NCBI GenBank assembly: GCA_030154105.1
Contig: JASKKP010000001.1
Location: forward strand, 165,286 to 229,285
DNA: 64,000 nt
Source of the DNA: Bacillota bacterium
Lineage (GTDB): Bacteria; Bacillota; DTU030; DUMP01
Direction of reading: 5' to 3'
Made by a program: the position numbers and the translations under genes. The notes under the pieces were generated by a model. That model worked only from the letters and a program-made list of their open reading frames with translations. It was not told where the DNA came from and made no database searches. This document shows positions 47,733-56,429 of this stretch, one piece after another (position 1 is the first letter of the stretch; every line of letters starts with the position of its first letter).

Positions 47733-48692
47733 TTGCTGGTTGCGTCTACGGTCAAGATTAAACCGGAGAAGCTGGAAGCACTGAGGAAAGAGTTCCCGGA
47801 GGTAGAAATCGTCGTGAGCGAGGACCTAAATGCGCTCCGCGACCGCTGGGGGGAGATTGAGGTCCTTGTCACCTTCGTGGGGAGCGAGCTTACCCCTGAA
47901 TTTCTGACCGAAGCGCGGAAATTCCGCTGGGTGCAGCTCTTTGCCGCCGGGGCCGACCGGCTGCCCTTTGCCGAGCTCAAGCGGCGCGGTATCCTTATCA
48001 GCAACGTGAGCGGCATCCACAAGACCTCCATGGCCGAGCAGGCCTTTTCCTATATGCTAAACTTCGTTCGCTTAACGCCAAGGTTTATCGAAGCGCAAAA
48101 GAGGCACGAGTGGGAACGGCCCAAAGGCTTTTTTGTCTTCAGGCAGCTTAAAGGCAGCACGCTGGTGGTGGTGGGCACCGGGCACATCGGCCAGGAAATC
48201 GGCCGCCTGGGCAGGGCCTTCGGCATGCGCACGGTGGGGGTCAACAGCGACGGCCGGCCGGTAGAGCACTTTGAGGTTATGTACCCTACCGGCCGTCTCA
48301 AGGAAGCCCTGGCGGAGGGCGATTTCATTGTGGTGGTGGTTCCGCTGACTCCCGCCACCCGCCGGCTGATCGGGCGGGAGGAACTCGCCGTCTTGAAGCC
48401 TACGGCTTTCTTCATCAACATCGCCCGCGGCCCGGTGGTGGACCAGGACGCGCTGGCAGAAGCCCTTAAAGAAGGGCGGATTGCCGGGGCCGGACTCGAC
48501 GTATTCGAACCGGAGCCGCTTCCGCCCACGAGCCCCCTTTGGGACCTACCCAATGTCTTCATCACGCCGCACATCGCCGGCTGGTCGGCCGACTATAACG
48601 ACAACTGCTTGGAGGTTTTCCGCACGAATCTCAAGCTCTTCCTGGCCGGTCAGCCGCTCAGCACGCCGGTAGACCCGGACCTGGGTTACTAA
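47733..48692 (+). CDS. D-isomer-specific 2-hydroxyacid dehydrogenase
   Basis: This NAD(P)-dependent oxidoreductase of 319 residues has the nucleotide fold VVVGTGHIGQEIGRLGRAFGM near residues 144-164. The catalytic Arg and Glu regions are FFINIARGPVVDQDAL and GAGLDVFEPEPLP, and the His lies in VFITPHIAGWS. The substrate (glyoxylate, phosphoglycerate or other 2-oxoacid) cannot be set from these motifs. TTG at 47733 is used because GGGGGC lies just upstream and it begins the fold. It is not obviously in an operon. Confidence 0.9.
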   Translation: MLVASTVKIKPEKLEALRKEFPEVEIVVSEDLNALRDRWGEIEVLVTFVGSELTPEFLTEARKFRWVQLFAAGADRLPFAELKRRGILISNVSGIHKTSMAEQAFSYMLNFVRLTPRFIEAQKRHEWERPKGFFVFRQLKGSTLVVVGTGHIGQEIGRLGRAFGMRTVGVNSDGRPVEHFEVMYPTGRLKEALAEGDFIVVVVPLTPATRRLIGREELAVLKPTAFFINIARGPVVDQDALAEALKEGRIAGAGLDVFEPEPLPPTSPLWDLPNVFITPHIAGWSADYNDNCLEVFRTNLKLFLAGQPLSTPVDPDLGY

Positions 48693-48845
48693 TGGACGGA
48701 TAGACCTCGGCTATTTTAGCGCCTACGAAATTCCGCTGCTTCCTGTTGCTCAGGTTGTGGCAGCAGTCCTTCGATACCCCCTTGGCTTTGGCCAGCCCTG
48801 GCTCGCGTGGTAGGGAGCAACTGAATAGCCGCTTTTGGACAGAAA

Positions 48846-48875
48846 AATAGCCGGGCGGAAGAAACCGCTCGGCTA
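48846..48875 (-). terminator. terminator overlapping the DUF1461 stop codon
   Basis: On the minus strand TAGCCGAGCGG and CCGCCCGGCTA pair with one mismatch, followed by TTTTTC. The first three bases of the stem are the TAG stop of the DUF1461 gene. Confidence 0.75.
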
Positions 48876-49583
48876 CTTCTTATCCCGGGAAGGCCTTGGC
48901 AGCTTGAGGACGAGGAGGCAGGAGACCGATATGCTGAGAAGAACGGCTACTGCCCTCAGAAGCGCCGTACGGGCGGCGGCCTGGAAAAACTCCTCGGGGA
49001 AAATGCGAATGAGGTTCTCCCGGGTCGGGTCCAGCTGCCAGAGGTCGTTGTTAAAGGAGAGCAGGTGAAACAGGGTAAACCAGCGGTTAAAGTTCGTGCT
49101 CACGAGCAGGATCCCGACTAGAAACAGAAGAAGGGCGAAGCTGCTCCCTACCAAGCCTGCGCCGGCCAGCCAGCGCCAGGCCCGTTTCCTCTGGCGAAAG
49201 GCCAAGAAGAGCGCGGCCAGACCGCTGGTAAGAGCGGCAGCAGTGCGGGCGGCAAAACCCAGGCGAAAAAGACGGCGCACGTCCGCCAGGTGGGCCAGCT
49301 CCCGCTGGTCGTAAAGGGGGACGGCTTGGCCGTCCTTGGGGAGTTCCAGCTGGGGCGTGGACAGGTCGCCGCGAAAGTATGCCCAGAGGCTCCGGCTGGC
49401 CTCGAGGAGCTCTTTTTCGGTGAACCCAGTGGCGGCCGGCCGATCGAGGGCGCGGAACTCGTACGCATAAAAGGAGGGAGAGAAGGCCACGCTTTCCAAG
49501 GCAAGGGCGAGGACGAGAACCGGCAGAGCGACGGCCAGGAGCGCCGCCGCCCCGCCGGCGAGGATGTCTTTGGCTTGTTTCAC
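48873..49583 (-). CDS. DUF1461-type integral membrane protein
   Basis: This 236-residue membrane protein has four hydrophobic segments: about residues 8-32, 115-133, 140-165 and 205-225. The long extracellular-type loop between the first two contains LWAYFRGDLSTPQL and LYDQRELAHLADVRRLF, typical of DUF1461 (TIGR01906-like) proteins. Function is unknown. GTG at 49583 follows GGGAGGTACCTGC. It is a single-gene unit, divergent from the HprK-like gene. Confidence 0.8.
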   Translation of the reverse strand: MKQAKDILAGGAAALLAVALPVLVLALALESVAFSPSFYAYEFRALDRPAATGFTEKELLEASRSLWAYFRGDLSTPQLELPKDGQAVPLYDQRELAHLADVRRLFRLGFAARTAAALTSGLAALFLAFRQRKRAWRWLAGAGLVGSSFALLLFLVGILLVSTNFNRWFTLFHLLSFNNDLWQLDPTRENLIRIFPEEFFQAAARTALLRAVAVLLSISVSCLLVLKLPRPSRDKK

Positions 49584-49674
49584 GCAGGTACCTCCCAAAG
49601 GGAATTACCGCTTTATTATACCATGCGAAGCAGAAAAAGGCTGTTTTCGTCCGAGAAGTTGATACAATTCTTTC

Positions 49675-49704
49675 TTGAAAAACCCTCTTTCGCTTTGATA
49701 TACT
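49675..49704 (+). promoter_or_regulatory. promoter of the HprK-like P-loop gene
   Basis: TTGAAA (49675-49680) and TATACT (49699-49704) are 18 bases apart. The gene starts about 85 bases downstream. Confidence 0.65.
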
Positions 49705-49790
49705 TCACCTTAACCGCGCACACGCATGAGGAAGCGATGGCGCGGTTACGAACAAGCACCCCCTGGAAGCTACTTAAGGAGGAATGCTTG

Positions 49791-51707
49791 ATGTCGCTTA
49801 TCGCCAGAACCTGGTCCGAGCGACAGGTGATCCTGGATAACCGTGGGCAAATCTGCCGGAACACAGCCGAGCTTCTCGAGAGCCAGCTTTTTTTGGAAAC
49901 GGTGAAGCGTTTCCTGGCCGAGCTCCGGGCTAGGCAGTCTCCTCTTCTTGAGCTTCTGGCGCCGCTGGGCGCACAAAATGACATGGCCCAGGTTCAGGCC
50001 CTCGTTACGGTGCTTCGGGAGCTGGGGCGAATGCCCCTAGCCAGAGTGCGCGAGTCCTTTCCTGCGCTGGCTCCGCTTCTCAACCAACCAGAGCTCCTGC
50101 ACCAGTTTGTGGAGGAACTCTATGACTACTGGCGCCGTTTCGACCGCTTCCTTGTTTGTTATTCGGAAGAGAGGGGCGGGGAAGAGCTGGATCAGCGCCC
50201 TTACCGCACCTTCAATGAGCGCATGGAAAGGCTCACCCACCTGGTGCGGGCGGCCTACCGGGATATCTGTGAGAATATCACCGGTACTCATCCGCGCATT
50301 TACCGCCAGGTTCCGGCTGGCGTACAGGTGGGAGTGATCGTCACAGGCAAAACCTGGCCCTGCCCCGGTGCACCCTACCGGGTACTGGCAAACATCCCTT
50401 TTATCCGCCAGCTGATGCTGCGCCCGCCGCTTGTTATCGACCCGCCCATGAACAAGCGCACCGGTACATTTCAGCTGGTCGGTGATAATCCGCTGGTAGG
50501 CCTCGACATTGACCCGGCGGAATGGCTGTGCTACCCGGCGCGCGTAGGGCCGCTGACCGTCTTCATTTATTTTCACCAAATGTTCTTCGGCCTCGGGTGC
50601 TCGCTGGCGAACCTCTTTGAATTGGCTGAGGATGAGGATATCGAGCGGGGACCGGATGCTATCTACCTCTACGGTGCTCCGGCCGAGGCTATGGCCCGGT
50701 TCGGGGAACTTCCTACTGTCTTCTACGATGACGAAGCTGCCGGGCTCTTTGTTGGTGCGGTTCCGGGCGAGGACCGTTTCGGCTACTTTGGCTACCTCAA
50801 GAAGATGGTTCTCACCCTGCACAACGTAATCGTGATGAAAAAACTCGGCCGGCTGCCTTTTCATGGTGCCCTGACCCGTATCCAGCTGAGGGACGGGACC
50901 AAGGCCACGCTGCTTATTTGGGGCGACACAGGCGCGGGCAAGTCTGAGACCCTCGAGGCATTGCGCATCCTGGGGGATGAGCACATCCGAGAGCTCAAGG
51001 TTATCGCGGACGATATGGGTTCCCTCGAAATTGCGCCTGACGGGAAGCTAGTAGGGTACGGCACAGAGATCGGCGCCTTCTTGCGGCTGGACGACCTTCA
51101 GCCTGGTTATGCGCTACGGCAAATCGACCGCGCCATCATCATGAGCCCGCAGAAAGTGAACGCCCGTACCGTACTGCCCATCACCACCCTGGCAGAGATA
51201 CTGAAGGGCTATGCCATAGATTACCTTCTGTACGCCAACAACTATGAGGAGATAACCTCCGCAAAGCCCATTGTGGAACCTTTCGCCAGCCCGGAGGAGG
51301 CGCTCGGCGTTTTCCGGGCCGGATATGCCATGGCTAAGGGGACGACCACGGCTGTAGGACTCGTCCAGAGCTATTTTGCCAATCCCTTTGGCCCACCGCA
51401 GTATCGAGATCTCCACGAAGAACTGGCCGCGCGTTACTTTGAGGCGGCCTTCCGGGCCGGCGTTTACGTAGGGCAGTTGCGCACCCGCCTGGGAATACCG
51501 GGCTACGAACGTAAAGGACCCGAGGCGGCCGGCCGGGAATTGCTTAAGCTTTTGGCCGAGCGTGGAAGCGGCAAGTGCATGCCGGGGACAGTGTCTGCCG
51601 CTCAGGCGGCTCAGGCCGACAGCCCGGACAGAGCGGCGCCGGCTGGGAGCGGCCGGCTTGAGCATAAGTTGACGCGGGAGATGGTTAGCCCGGACCTGGT
51701 GGACTAG
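49791..51707 (+). CDS. uncharacterised P-loop protein with an HprK/PEPCK-like ATPase domain
   Basis: This 638-residue soluble protein has no name I recognise. Its C-terminal half holds a Walker A WGDTGAGKSETLEAL (about residues 381-395), followed by VIADDMGSLEI. This is the same order as HPr kinase (GxSGxGKSE, then ADD), so an HprK/PEPCK-type phosphotransferase or ATPase is suggested. The N-terminal half is largely unmatched (TGTHPRIYRQVPAGVQVG, RPPLVIDPPMNKRTGTF) and could hold the substrate site. ATG at 49791 follows AAGGAGG (49777-49783). No PTS or HPr genes are in the window. The tail after about residue 595 is low-complexity. Confidence 0.72.
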   Translation: MSLIARTWSERQVILDNRGQICRNTAELLESQLFLETVKRFLAELRARQSPLLELLAPLGAQNDMAQVQALVTVLRELGRMPLARVRESFPALAPLLNQPELLHQFVEELYDYWRRFDRFLVCYSEERGGEELDQRPYRTFNERMERLTHLVRAAYRDICENITGTHPRIYRQVPAGVQVGVIVTGKTWPCPGAPYRVLANIPFIRQLMLRPPLVIDPPMNKRTGTFQLVGDNPLVGLDIDPAEWLCYPARVGPLTVFIYFHQMFFGLGCSLANLFELAEDEDIERGPDAIYLYGAPAEAMARFGELPTVFYDDEAAGLFVGAVPGEDRFGYFGYLKKMVLTLHNVIVMKKLGRLPFHGALTRIQLRDGTKATLLIWGDTGAGKSETLEALRILGDEHIRELKVIADDMGSLEIAPDGKLVGYGTEIGAFLRLDDLQPGYALRQIDRAIIMSPQKVNARTVLPITTLAEILKGYAIDYLLYANNYEEITSAKPIVEPFASPEEALGVFRAGYAMAKGTTTAVGLVQSYFANPFGPPQYRDLHEELAARYFEAAFRAGVYVGQLRTRLGIPGYERKGPEAAGRELLKLLAERGSGKCMPGTVSAAQAAQADSPDRAAPAGSGRLEHKLTREMVSPDLVD

Positions 51708-51718
51708 CCGGCCGGGGA

Positions 51719-51747
51719 TTGTCGCTCGCTCTGAAAACCGATACAAT
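51719..51747 (+). promoter_or_regulatory. promoter of the radical SAM gene
   Basis: TTGTCG (51719-51724), 17 bases and TACAAT (51742-51747) lie 22 bases ahead of the ATG. Confidence 0.65.
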
Positions 51748-51769
51748 CAAGGGAGAAAGAGGGGTCGAC

Positions 51770-52693
51770 ATGACGGCACAGCTTTCTCCCTGTTTTCTTT
51801 GCCCGCGGGAGTGCGGGGCGCGGCGAAGCGAGGGGGAAAAAGGCGTCTGTGGAGCGGGGAACCGGATACGGGTGGCCCGCCTGGCGCTGCACGCCTGGGA
51901 AGAGCCCTGCATCAGCGGTACGCGCGGCTCGGGCACGGTTTTCTTTAGCGGCTGCAACCTGCGCTGCATCTACTGCCAGAACGCGAAGATAAGCTGGGAA
52001 GGCTTCGGCAAGGAAATGACCCCGGCAGAGCTGGCCGGCGGTATGCTGCGCCTTCAAGAGGCGGGCGCCCACAACATCAACCTGGTAACGGCCGCCCCCT
52101 ATGTGCCGCTCGTGGTGGAGGCTTTGGACATTGCCCGGGCGAAGGGGCTGCACCTACCAGTAGTATACAACACCAGCGCCTATGAAAAGGTGGAGACCCT
52201 GCGGCTGCTTAAGGGCTACGTGGACGTCTACCTTCCCGATCTGAAGTACGCTTCAGAGGAAACGGCGCGGCGGCTTTCAGGAGCTCCGGACTACTTTGCC
52301 GTGGCCACGGCCGCCATCTACGAGATGCTCGAGCAAGTCGGGGGTGAGCCGGTGTTCGACGGCGCCGGGTTAATGGAGCGCGGTCTAATCGTCCGCCACC
52401 TGGTACTTCCCGGGCATTTGCCCGAAACGCAGGCGGTACTCACCTGGATTCGCGACAACCTGCCGCGCACCGTGCCGGTTAGTCTCATGGCCCAGTACCT
52501 GCCGTATCACAAGGCTCAGTACTTCCCGCCGCTCGACCGCCGCCTCACAGAAGACGAATACAACCTGGCCCTGGCCGCCTTCTTCGACCTGGGGCTGGAA
52601 AACGGCTGGGCACAGGAGCTTTCCGCTGCGGACGCAGAGTTCATCCCTGCCTTTGATCTGACGGGCTGCCAGGAGGAGCCCAAGAAAGAATGA
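51770..52693 (+). CDS. radical SAM protein of the pyruvate-formate-lyase-activase-like group
   Basis: This 307-residue protein carries the radical SAM motif CNLRCIYCQN near residues 63-72, where 4Fe-4S binds SAM. An N-terminal cysteine set (CFLCPREC and GVCGAG) is typical of COG1313-type activase-like proteins. The C-terminal half contains YLPDLKYASEETARRLS. No glycyl-radical enzyme gene is adjacent, so the target is unknown. ATG at 51770 follows GGGAGAAAGAGGGG. It may be a free-standing maturase. Confidence 0.88.
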   Translation: MTAQLSPCFLCPRECGARRSEGEKGVCGAGNRIRVARLALHAWEEPCISGTRGSGTVFFSGCNLRCIYCQNAKISWEGFGKEMTPAELAGGMLRLQEAGAHNINLVTAAPYVPLVVEALDIARAKGLHLPVVYNTSAYEKVETLRLLKGYVDVYLPDLKYASEETARRLSGAPDYFAVATAAIYEMLEQVGGEPVFDGAGLMERGLIVRHLVLPGHLPETQAVLTWIRDNLPRTVPVSLMAQYLPYHKAQYFPPLDRRLTEDEYNLALAAFFDLGLENGWAQELSAADAEFIPAFDLTGCQEEPKKE

Positions 52694-52744
52694 CCCCGTC
52701 CCGGGTCTGCGGAAAGCAGGGTTGAGGACAGGGCATAGGTGCGC

Positions 52745-53431
52745 CTACAGCCACGAACTGGTCGTAGCTTCCGGTTCCAGGTACTTAAAAAGTTCCTCGG
52801 CGGCCTTCATACGGTGTTCCTCCACCAATCGGCCTGCCGTCTCGGCATCGCCGGCCTTCACGGCGCGGACGATGGCTTCGTGTTCCTTTAGGGACTCTGC
52901 TGCCCGCACAGGGGAGAGCAGGAACACGGCGCGCAGGCGGTCCCGCCGCGCCCAGAGGTCATCCAGGATTTTGACCAAGTGCTTGTTGCCGCTCGCCACG
53001 TGGATGGTCCGGTGGAACTTCTTGTTTAAGAGGCCGTATTCCCTCGGCTTGTCGTCTTTTACGTACTGGCGCATGGTGGCCAGCATGGCCTCGAGTTCCT
53101 CGAGCACCTCAGGCGTCATTCGCCGCACGGCCTCACGCGTTGCCAGCCCTTCCAGTTCGCGGAGGATGGGAATATCTTCTTTAATGTCTTCCACCGAGAT
53201 GCTGGAGACTATCGCTCCTACGTTCAGCGTCCATTTCACATACCCTTCCGCGTCCAGGCACTTAAGCGCCTCGCGCACAGGCTGGGTACTCACGTGGAGC
53301 TTCTGGGCAAGATCGGCCATGACGAGGCGGGTACCTGGTTTAAGCTGGCCGCTGATGATGGCTTCCTTTATGGCATCGTAAACCATGTCGCTTTTAGATC
53401 TAATTCGGGTTGCGCTCTGCTGCCGGGCCAA
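52745..53431 (-). CDS. GntR-family regulator with FCD domain
   Basis: This 228-residue regulator has an N-terminal winged helix (DMVYDAIKEAIISGQLKPGTRLVMADLAQKLHVSTQPVREALKCLDAEGYV) and a C-terminal FCD effector domain. His residues fit metal/acid binding (NKKFHRTIHVASGN, KEHEAIVRAV, VEEHRMKAA). Such regulators respond to organic acids. It is divergent from the ilvD-like gene, with 249 bases between, and probably controls that operon. TTG at 53431 has AGGAGGGG upstream. Confidence 0.92.
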   Translation of the reverse strand: MARQQSATRIRSKSDMVYDAIKEAIISGQLKPGTRLVMADLAQKLHVSTQPVREALKCLDAEGYVKWTLNVGAIVSSISVEDIKEDIPILRELEGLATREAVRRMTPEVLEELEAMLATMRQYVKDDKPREYGLLNKKFHRTIHVASGNKHLVKILDDLWARRDRLRAVFLLSPVRAAESLKEHEAIVRAVKAGDAETAGRLVEEHRMKAAEELFKYLEPEATTSSWL

Positions 53432-53600
53432 TAGGGACCCCTCCTAAATGATGAAGCGGCGTAAATGATAACACACTTTCGTTTTCATTCAACAGAGAGA
53501 AAGCCAATTCCTTCAGTTGGCATGACCAAAAATGAGGTCCATTCCCTAATTGTTCAACCTGCACAAATGTATAAGGAAGGAAACCTGGAACCGGAGTGGT

Positions 53601-53613
53601 ATATATCGTATAT
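53601..53613. promoter_or_regulatory. candidate operator for the GntR regulator
   Basis: ATATA (53601-53605), TCG and TATAT (53609-53613) make a perfect short palindrome. It lies in the gntR-ilvD intergenic region, 68 bases before the ilvD-like start. The A/T-rich stretch may also serve as a -10 region, so the role is uncertain. Confidence 0.4.
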
Positions 53614-53680
53614 GCGCTCTTGGAAAGAGCACACTCTTCGGGCGCGATTGGCTCCCATGATGCGAGGAGGAGAATAAATA

Positions 53681-55360
53681 ATGGAGAAAAAGCCTTATCG
53701 CAGCAGTATCATCGTGGACGGAATCGACCGGGCCGGCATGCGGGCGCACTTAAAAGCTATCGGCCTTATCGACGAAGAACTGTCACGGCCCTTTATCGGC
53801 GTTGTGAATTCCTGGAACGAAATGCACCCGGGGCACAAGCACCTGCGCGAGGTGGCCCAGGCGGTTAAGGATGGGGTGCGCCTGGCGGGCGGGGTGCCGC
53901 TCGAGTTCAACACGGTCAGCATCTGCGACGGCATCGCCCAAGGGCACATCGGCATGTGCTACGTCCTGCCCAGCCGGGAGGTGATTGTGGATTCGGTAGA
54001 GGTGGTTACGGAAGCCCAGCAGCTGGACGGCCTGGTGCTTATCGCCTCCTGCGACAAGATCGTCCCGGCAATGCTCATGGCTGCAGGCCGGCTCAACCTG
54101 CCCGCAGTGGTGGTGACCGGGGGACCGATGCTTCCCGGGAAGTTCCAGGGGCGGGATCTGGCCATCTACGAAATCCGGGAAGCGGCCGGGCTGCTTAAGG
54201 CCGGTAAAATGACGCCGGAAGAGTTTAAGGAAATGGAAGAGAACATCTGCCCCTCGGCCGGTTCCTGTGCCATGATGGGCACGGCGAACACCATGTCCTG
54301 TGTGGCCGAGGCTTTGGGGCTTACCGTTCCAGGGTGCGCAACGACCCATGCCGTGTATTCCCGGAAACTCCGGCAAGCTAAAGAGAGCGGCATGCTGGTG
54401 GTAGAGCTGGTGAAGAAGGGCATCCGGCCGCGAGATATTGTGACGCGTTCTTCCTTCGCCAATGCCCTCACCGTAGCCATGGCCTTGGGAGGCTCTACCA
54501 ATACCCTGCTTCACATCCCGGCGGTGGCCCACGAATTCGGCTATACGGTGACGGCGGACGACTTCGAGGAGACCAGCCGGCGCACGCCGCATCTCGTGAA
54601 CGTGAAGCCTTCGGGCAAGTACACCCTCTTCGACTTCGATCTGGCGGGCGGGGTTCCCGCTCTCATGAAAGAACTCGGCGAGAAGTACCTCGACCTGGAC
54701 GCGCGGACGGTATCCGGCAAAACCTGGCGGGAGATTTTGCCCGGCTTCCGCAACCGCGACGAGCGGGTGATCACGCCGCTTTCGCAGCCCCTCCACGAAC
54801 AGGGCAGCCTGGCCATCCTCAAGGGGAACCTGGCGCCGGAGGGGGCGGCGGTCAAACAATCGGCCGTCTCGCCCACAATGTTAGTGCACACGGGTCCGGC
54901 CCGGGTATTCAATTCCCAGGAAGAGGCCGTCGCCGCCATGTTCGCCGGGAAGATAAACCGGGGCGACGTTATTGTGATCCGTTACGAGGGCCCCAAGGGC
55001 GGGCCGGGGATGCGGGAGATGCTGGCGGCCACCTCGGTGCTCATGGGACTGGGGTTGGGCGACAGCACGGCCCTCGTCACCGACGGGCGCTTTTCTGGAG
55101 CCACACGGGGTCCGTGTGTCGGTCATGTGGCGCCAGAGGCGGCGGCAGGCGGCCCCATCGCGCTGGTTGAAGAGGGGGACCTCATTACCATCGATATCCC
55201 GGGCCGCGCGCTGACCATACACGTGAGCGATGAGGAGTTGGCCGAGCGGCGGCGGCGCTGGAGCCCGCTTCCGCCCAAGGTGGAGAGCAAATACCTGCGC
55301 CGCTACAGCCATCTCGTGGACAGCGTGTGGCGGGGCGCGGTGCTCAGGGATGAGTTTTAG
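53681..55360 (+). CDS. ilvD: IlvD/Edd-family dehydratase (dihydroxy-acid dehydratase-like)
   Basis: IlvD removes water from 2,3-dihydroxy acids in valine/isoleucine synthesis; relatives act on sugar acids. The 559-residue protein has cysteine motifs ICDGIAQGH (Cys82), SCDK (Cys124) and CPSAGSC (Cys190, Cys196). It has PGHKHL where other subfamilies have PCNxHL, as in the oxygen-sensitive E. coli type. Late motifs include TDGRFSGATRG. Its neighbours (GntR, FMN oxidase, symporter) suggest a catabolic sugar- or hydroxy-acid role instead of branched-chain synthesis. ATG at 53681 follows GAGGAGGAG. Confidence 0.85.
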   Translation: MEKKPYRSSIIVDGIDRAGMRAHLKAIGLIDEELSRPFIGVVNSWNEMHPGHKHLREVAQAVKDGVRLAGGVPLEFNTVSICDGIAQGHIGMCYVLPSREVIVDSVEVVTEAQQLDGLVLIASCDKIVPAMLMAAGRLNLPAVVVTGGPMLPGKFQGRDLAIYEIREAAGLLKAGKMTPEEFKEMEENICPSAGSCAMMGTANTMSCVAEALGLTVPGCATTHAVYSRKLRQAKESGMLVVELVKKGIRPRDIVTRSSFANALTVAMALGGSTNTLLHIPAVAHEFGYTVTADDFEETSRRTPHLVNVKPSGKYTLFDFDLAGGVPALMKELGEKYLDLDARTVSGKTWREILPGFRNRDERVITPLSQPLHEQGSLAILKGNLAPEGAAVKQSAVSPTMLVHTGPARVFNSQEEAVAAMFAGKINRGDVIVIRYEGPKGGPGMREMLAATSVLMGLGLGDSTALVTDGRFSGATRGPCVGHVAPEAAAGGPIALVEEGDLITIDIPGRALTIHVSDEELAERRRRWSPLPPKVESKYLRRYSHLVDSVWRGAVLRDEF

Positions 55361-55406
55361 ACGCTGAGCTTACACCATGCCAAGCTAAGCAGGAGGAGGC
55401 AGCCGG

Positions 55407-56429
55407 ATGAACCTCGAGGAGGTACGGGCAGCGGCCAAAGAAAAGCTTAAGGGCCTCTGCCGCATGTGCCCTGTCTGCGACGGCAGGGCCTGTGCAGGCG
55501 AGGTGCCGGGATTCGGTGGAATAGGCACTGGGGCGTCGTTTATGAATAACATCGAGGCGCTCCGCCGCTGGCGCCTAAACCTGCGCACCCTGCACGACGT
55601 GTTCGAACCGGACACCAAAACGACGCTCTTCGGCCAGACCCTGGCGGCGCCGATTCTAGGCGCGCCGATGGCCGGTACGGCGTCGAACCTTAAAGGACTT
55701 CTTAGCGACTACGAACTTACCAAGGCCATTATCCAGGGCTGCCGCCTGGCGGGAACCCTGGGTATGGCCGGTGACGCCGGCAAGTGGGCGCTTAGGGTCC
55801 TGGAGGAAGAAGAGGGCCAGGGGATCTTTATTTTCAAGCCCCGGGAACAGGAGAAGATTATAAGCTGGGCCGCGTCGGCGGCTCGAGCCGGTGCGCGGGG
55901 CTTCGGCATCGACGTGGACGGCGCCGGCCTCATCAACATGCGCTTATTGGGAATGTTTGTTGAACCCAAACCTTTGGCTAAACTGCGGGAGCTGGTGGAA
56001 AATATAAGCCTGCCTTTTATTGTGAAGGGGGTAATGACCCCGGACGAGGCGGAAATCGCTGCCGAAGCGGGGGCGCAGGCCGTCGTAGTGTCCAACCACG
56101 GTGGGCGAGTGCTCGATCACACTCCGGGGACGGCCGACGTGCTGCCGGCCATTGCCGAACGGGTTAAGGGACGGGTAACCATCATGGTCGACGGCGGCGT
56201 GCGCAGCGGCGCCGACGTCTTGAAGCTCCTCGCCTTAGGTGCCGACCACGTCCTCGTGGGGCGCCCCCTCCTTCAGGCGGCGGTAGGAGGCGGGGCGGAA
56301 GGAGTGCGGCTTGCCGTGGAAAAGCTTATCGACGAGCTCAAGGTGGCCATGATCCTCACTGGTACGGCCAGTGTGGCGCAGGTATCGCGGCGGGTTCTCT
56401 TCGGGTGGCCGGAAGGTGCCGCCAAGTGA
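55407..56429 (+). CDS. FMN-dependent alpha-hydroxyacid oxidase/dehydrogenase
   Basis: This 340-residue TIM-barrel flavoprotein belongs to the lactate/glycolate oxidase family. It has LGAPMAGTASNLKG near the FMN site, FIVKGVMTPDEA with the FMN Lys, SNHGGRVLDHTPGTADVLP with the catalytic His, and IMVDGGVRSGADVLK. The unusual N-terminal cysteine cluster CRMCPVCDGRACAG may bind iron-sulfur or metal; it is seen in related clostridial proteins. It follows the ilvD-like gene by 46 bases and overlaps the symporter gene. The substrate is probably a 2-hydroxy acid. Confidence 0.88.
   Translation: MNLEEVRAAAKEKLKGLCRMCPVCDGRACAGEVPGFGGIGTGASFMNNIEALRRWRLNLRTLHDVFEPDTKTTLFGQTLAAPILGAPMAGTASNLKGLLSDYELTKAIIQGCRLAGTLGMAGDAGKWALRVLEEEEGQGIFIFKPREQEKIISWAASAARAGARGFGIDVDGAGLINMRLLGMFVEPKPLAKLRELVENISLPFIVKGVMTPDEAEIAAEAGAQAVVVSNHGGRVLDHTPGTADVLPAIAERVKGRVTIMVDGGVRSGADVLKLLALGADHVLVGRPLLQAAVGGGAEGVRLAVEKLIDELKVAMILTGTASVAQVSRRVLFGWPEGAAK

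Noticed and set aside
53783..54859. 358-codon open frame on the minus strand inside ilvD
   Set aside because: High GC and codon bias make long antisense frames common here. The plus-strand frame has a clear protein family and this one has none. The same holds for the long antisense frames at 1580-2296 and 12406-13146.
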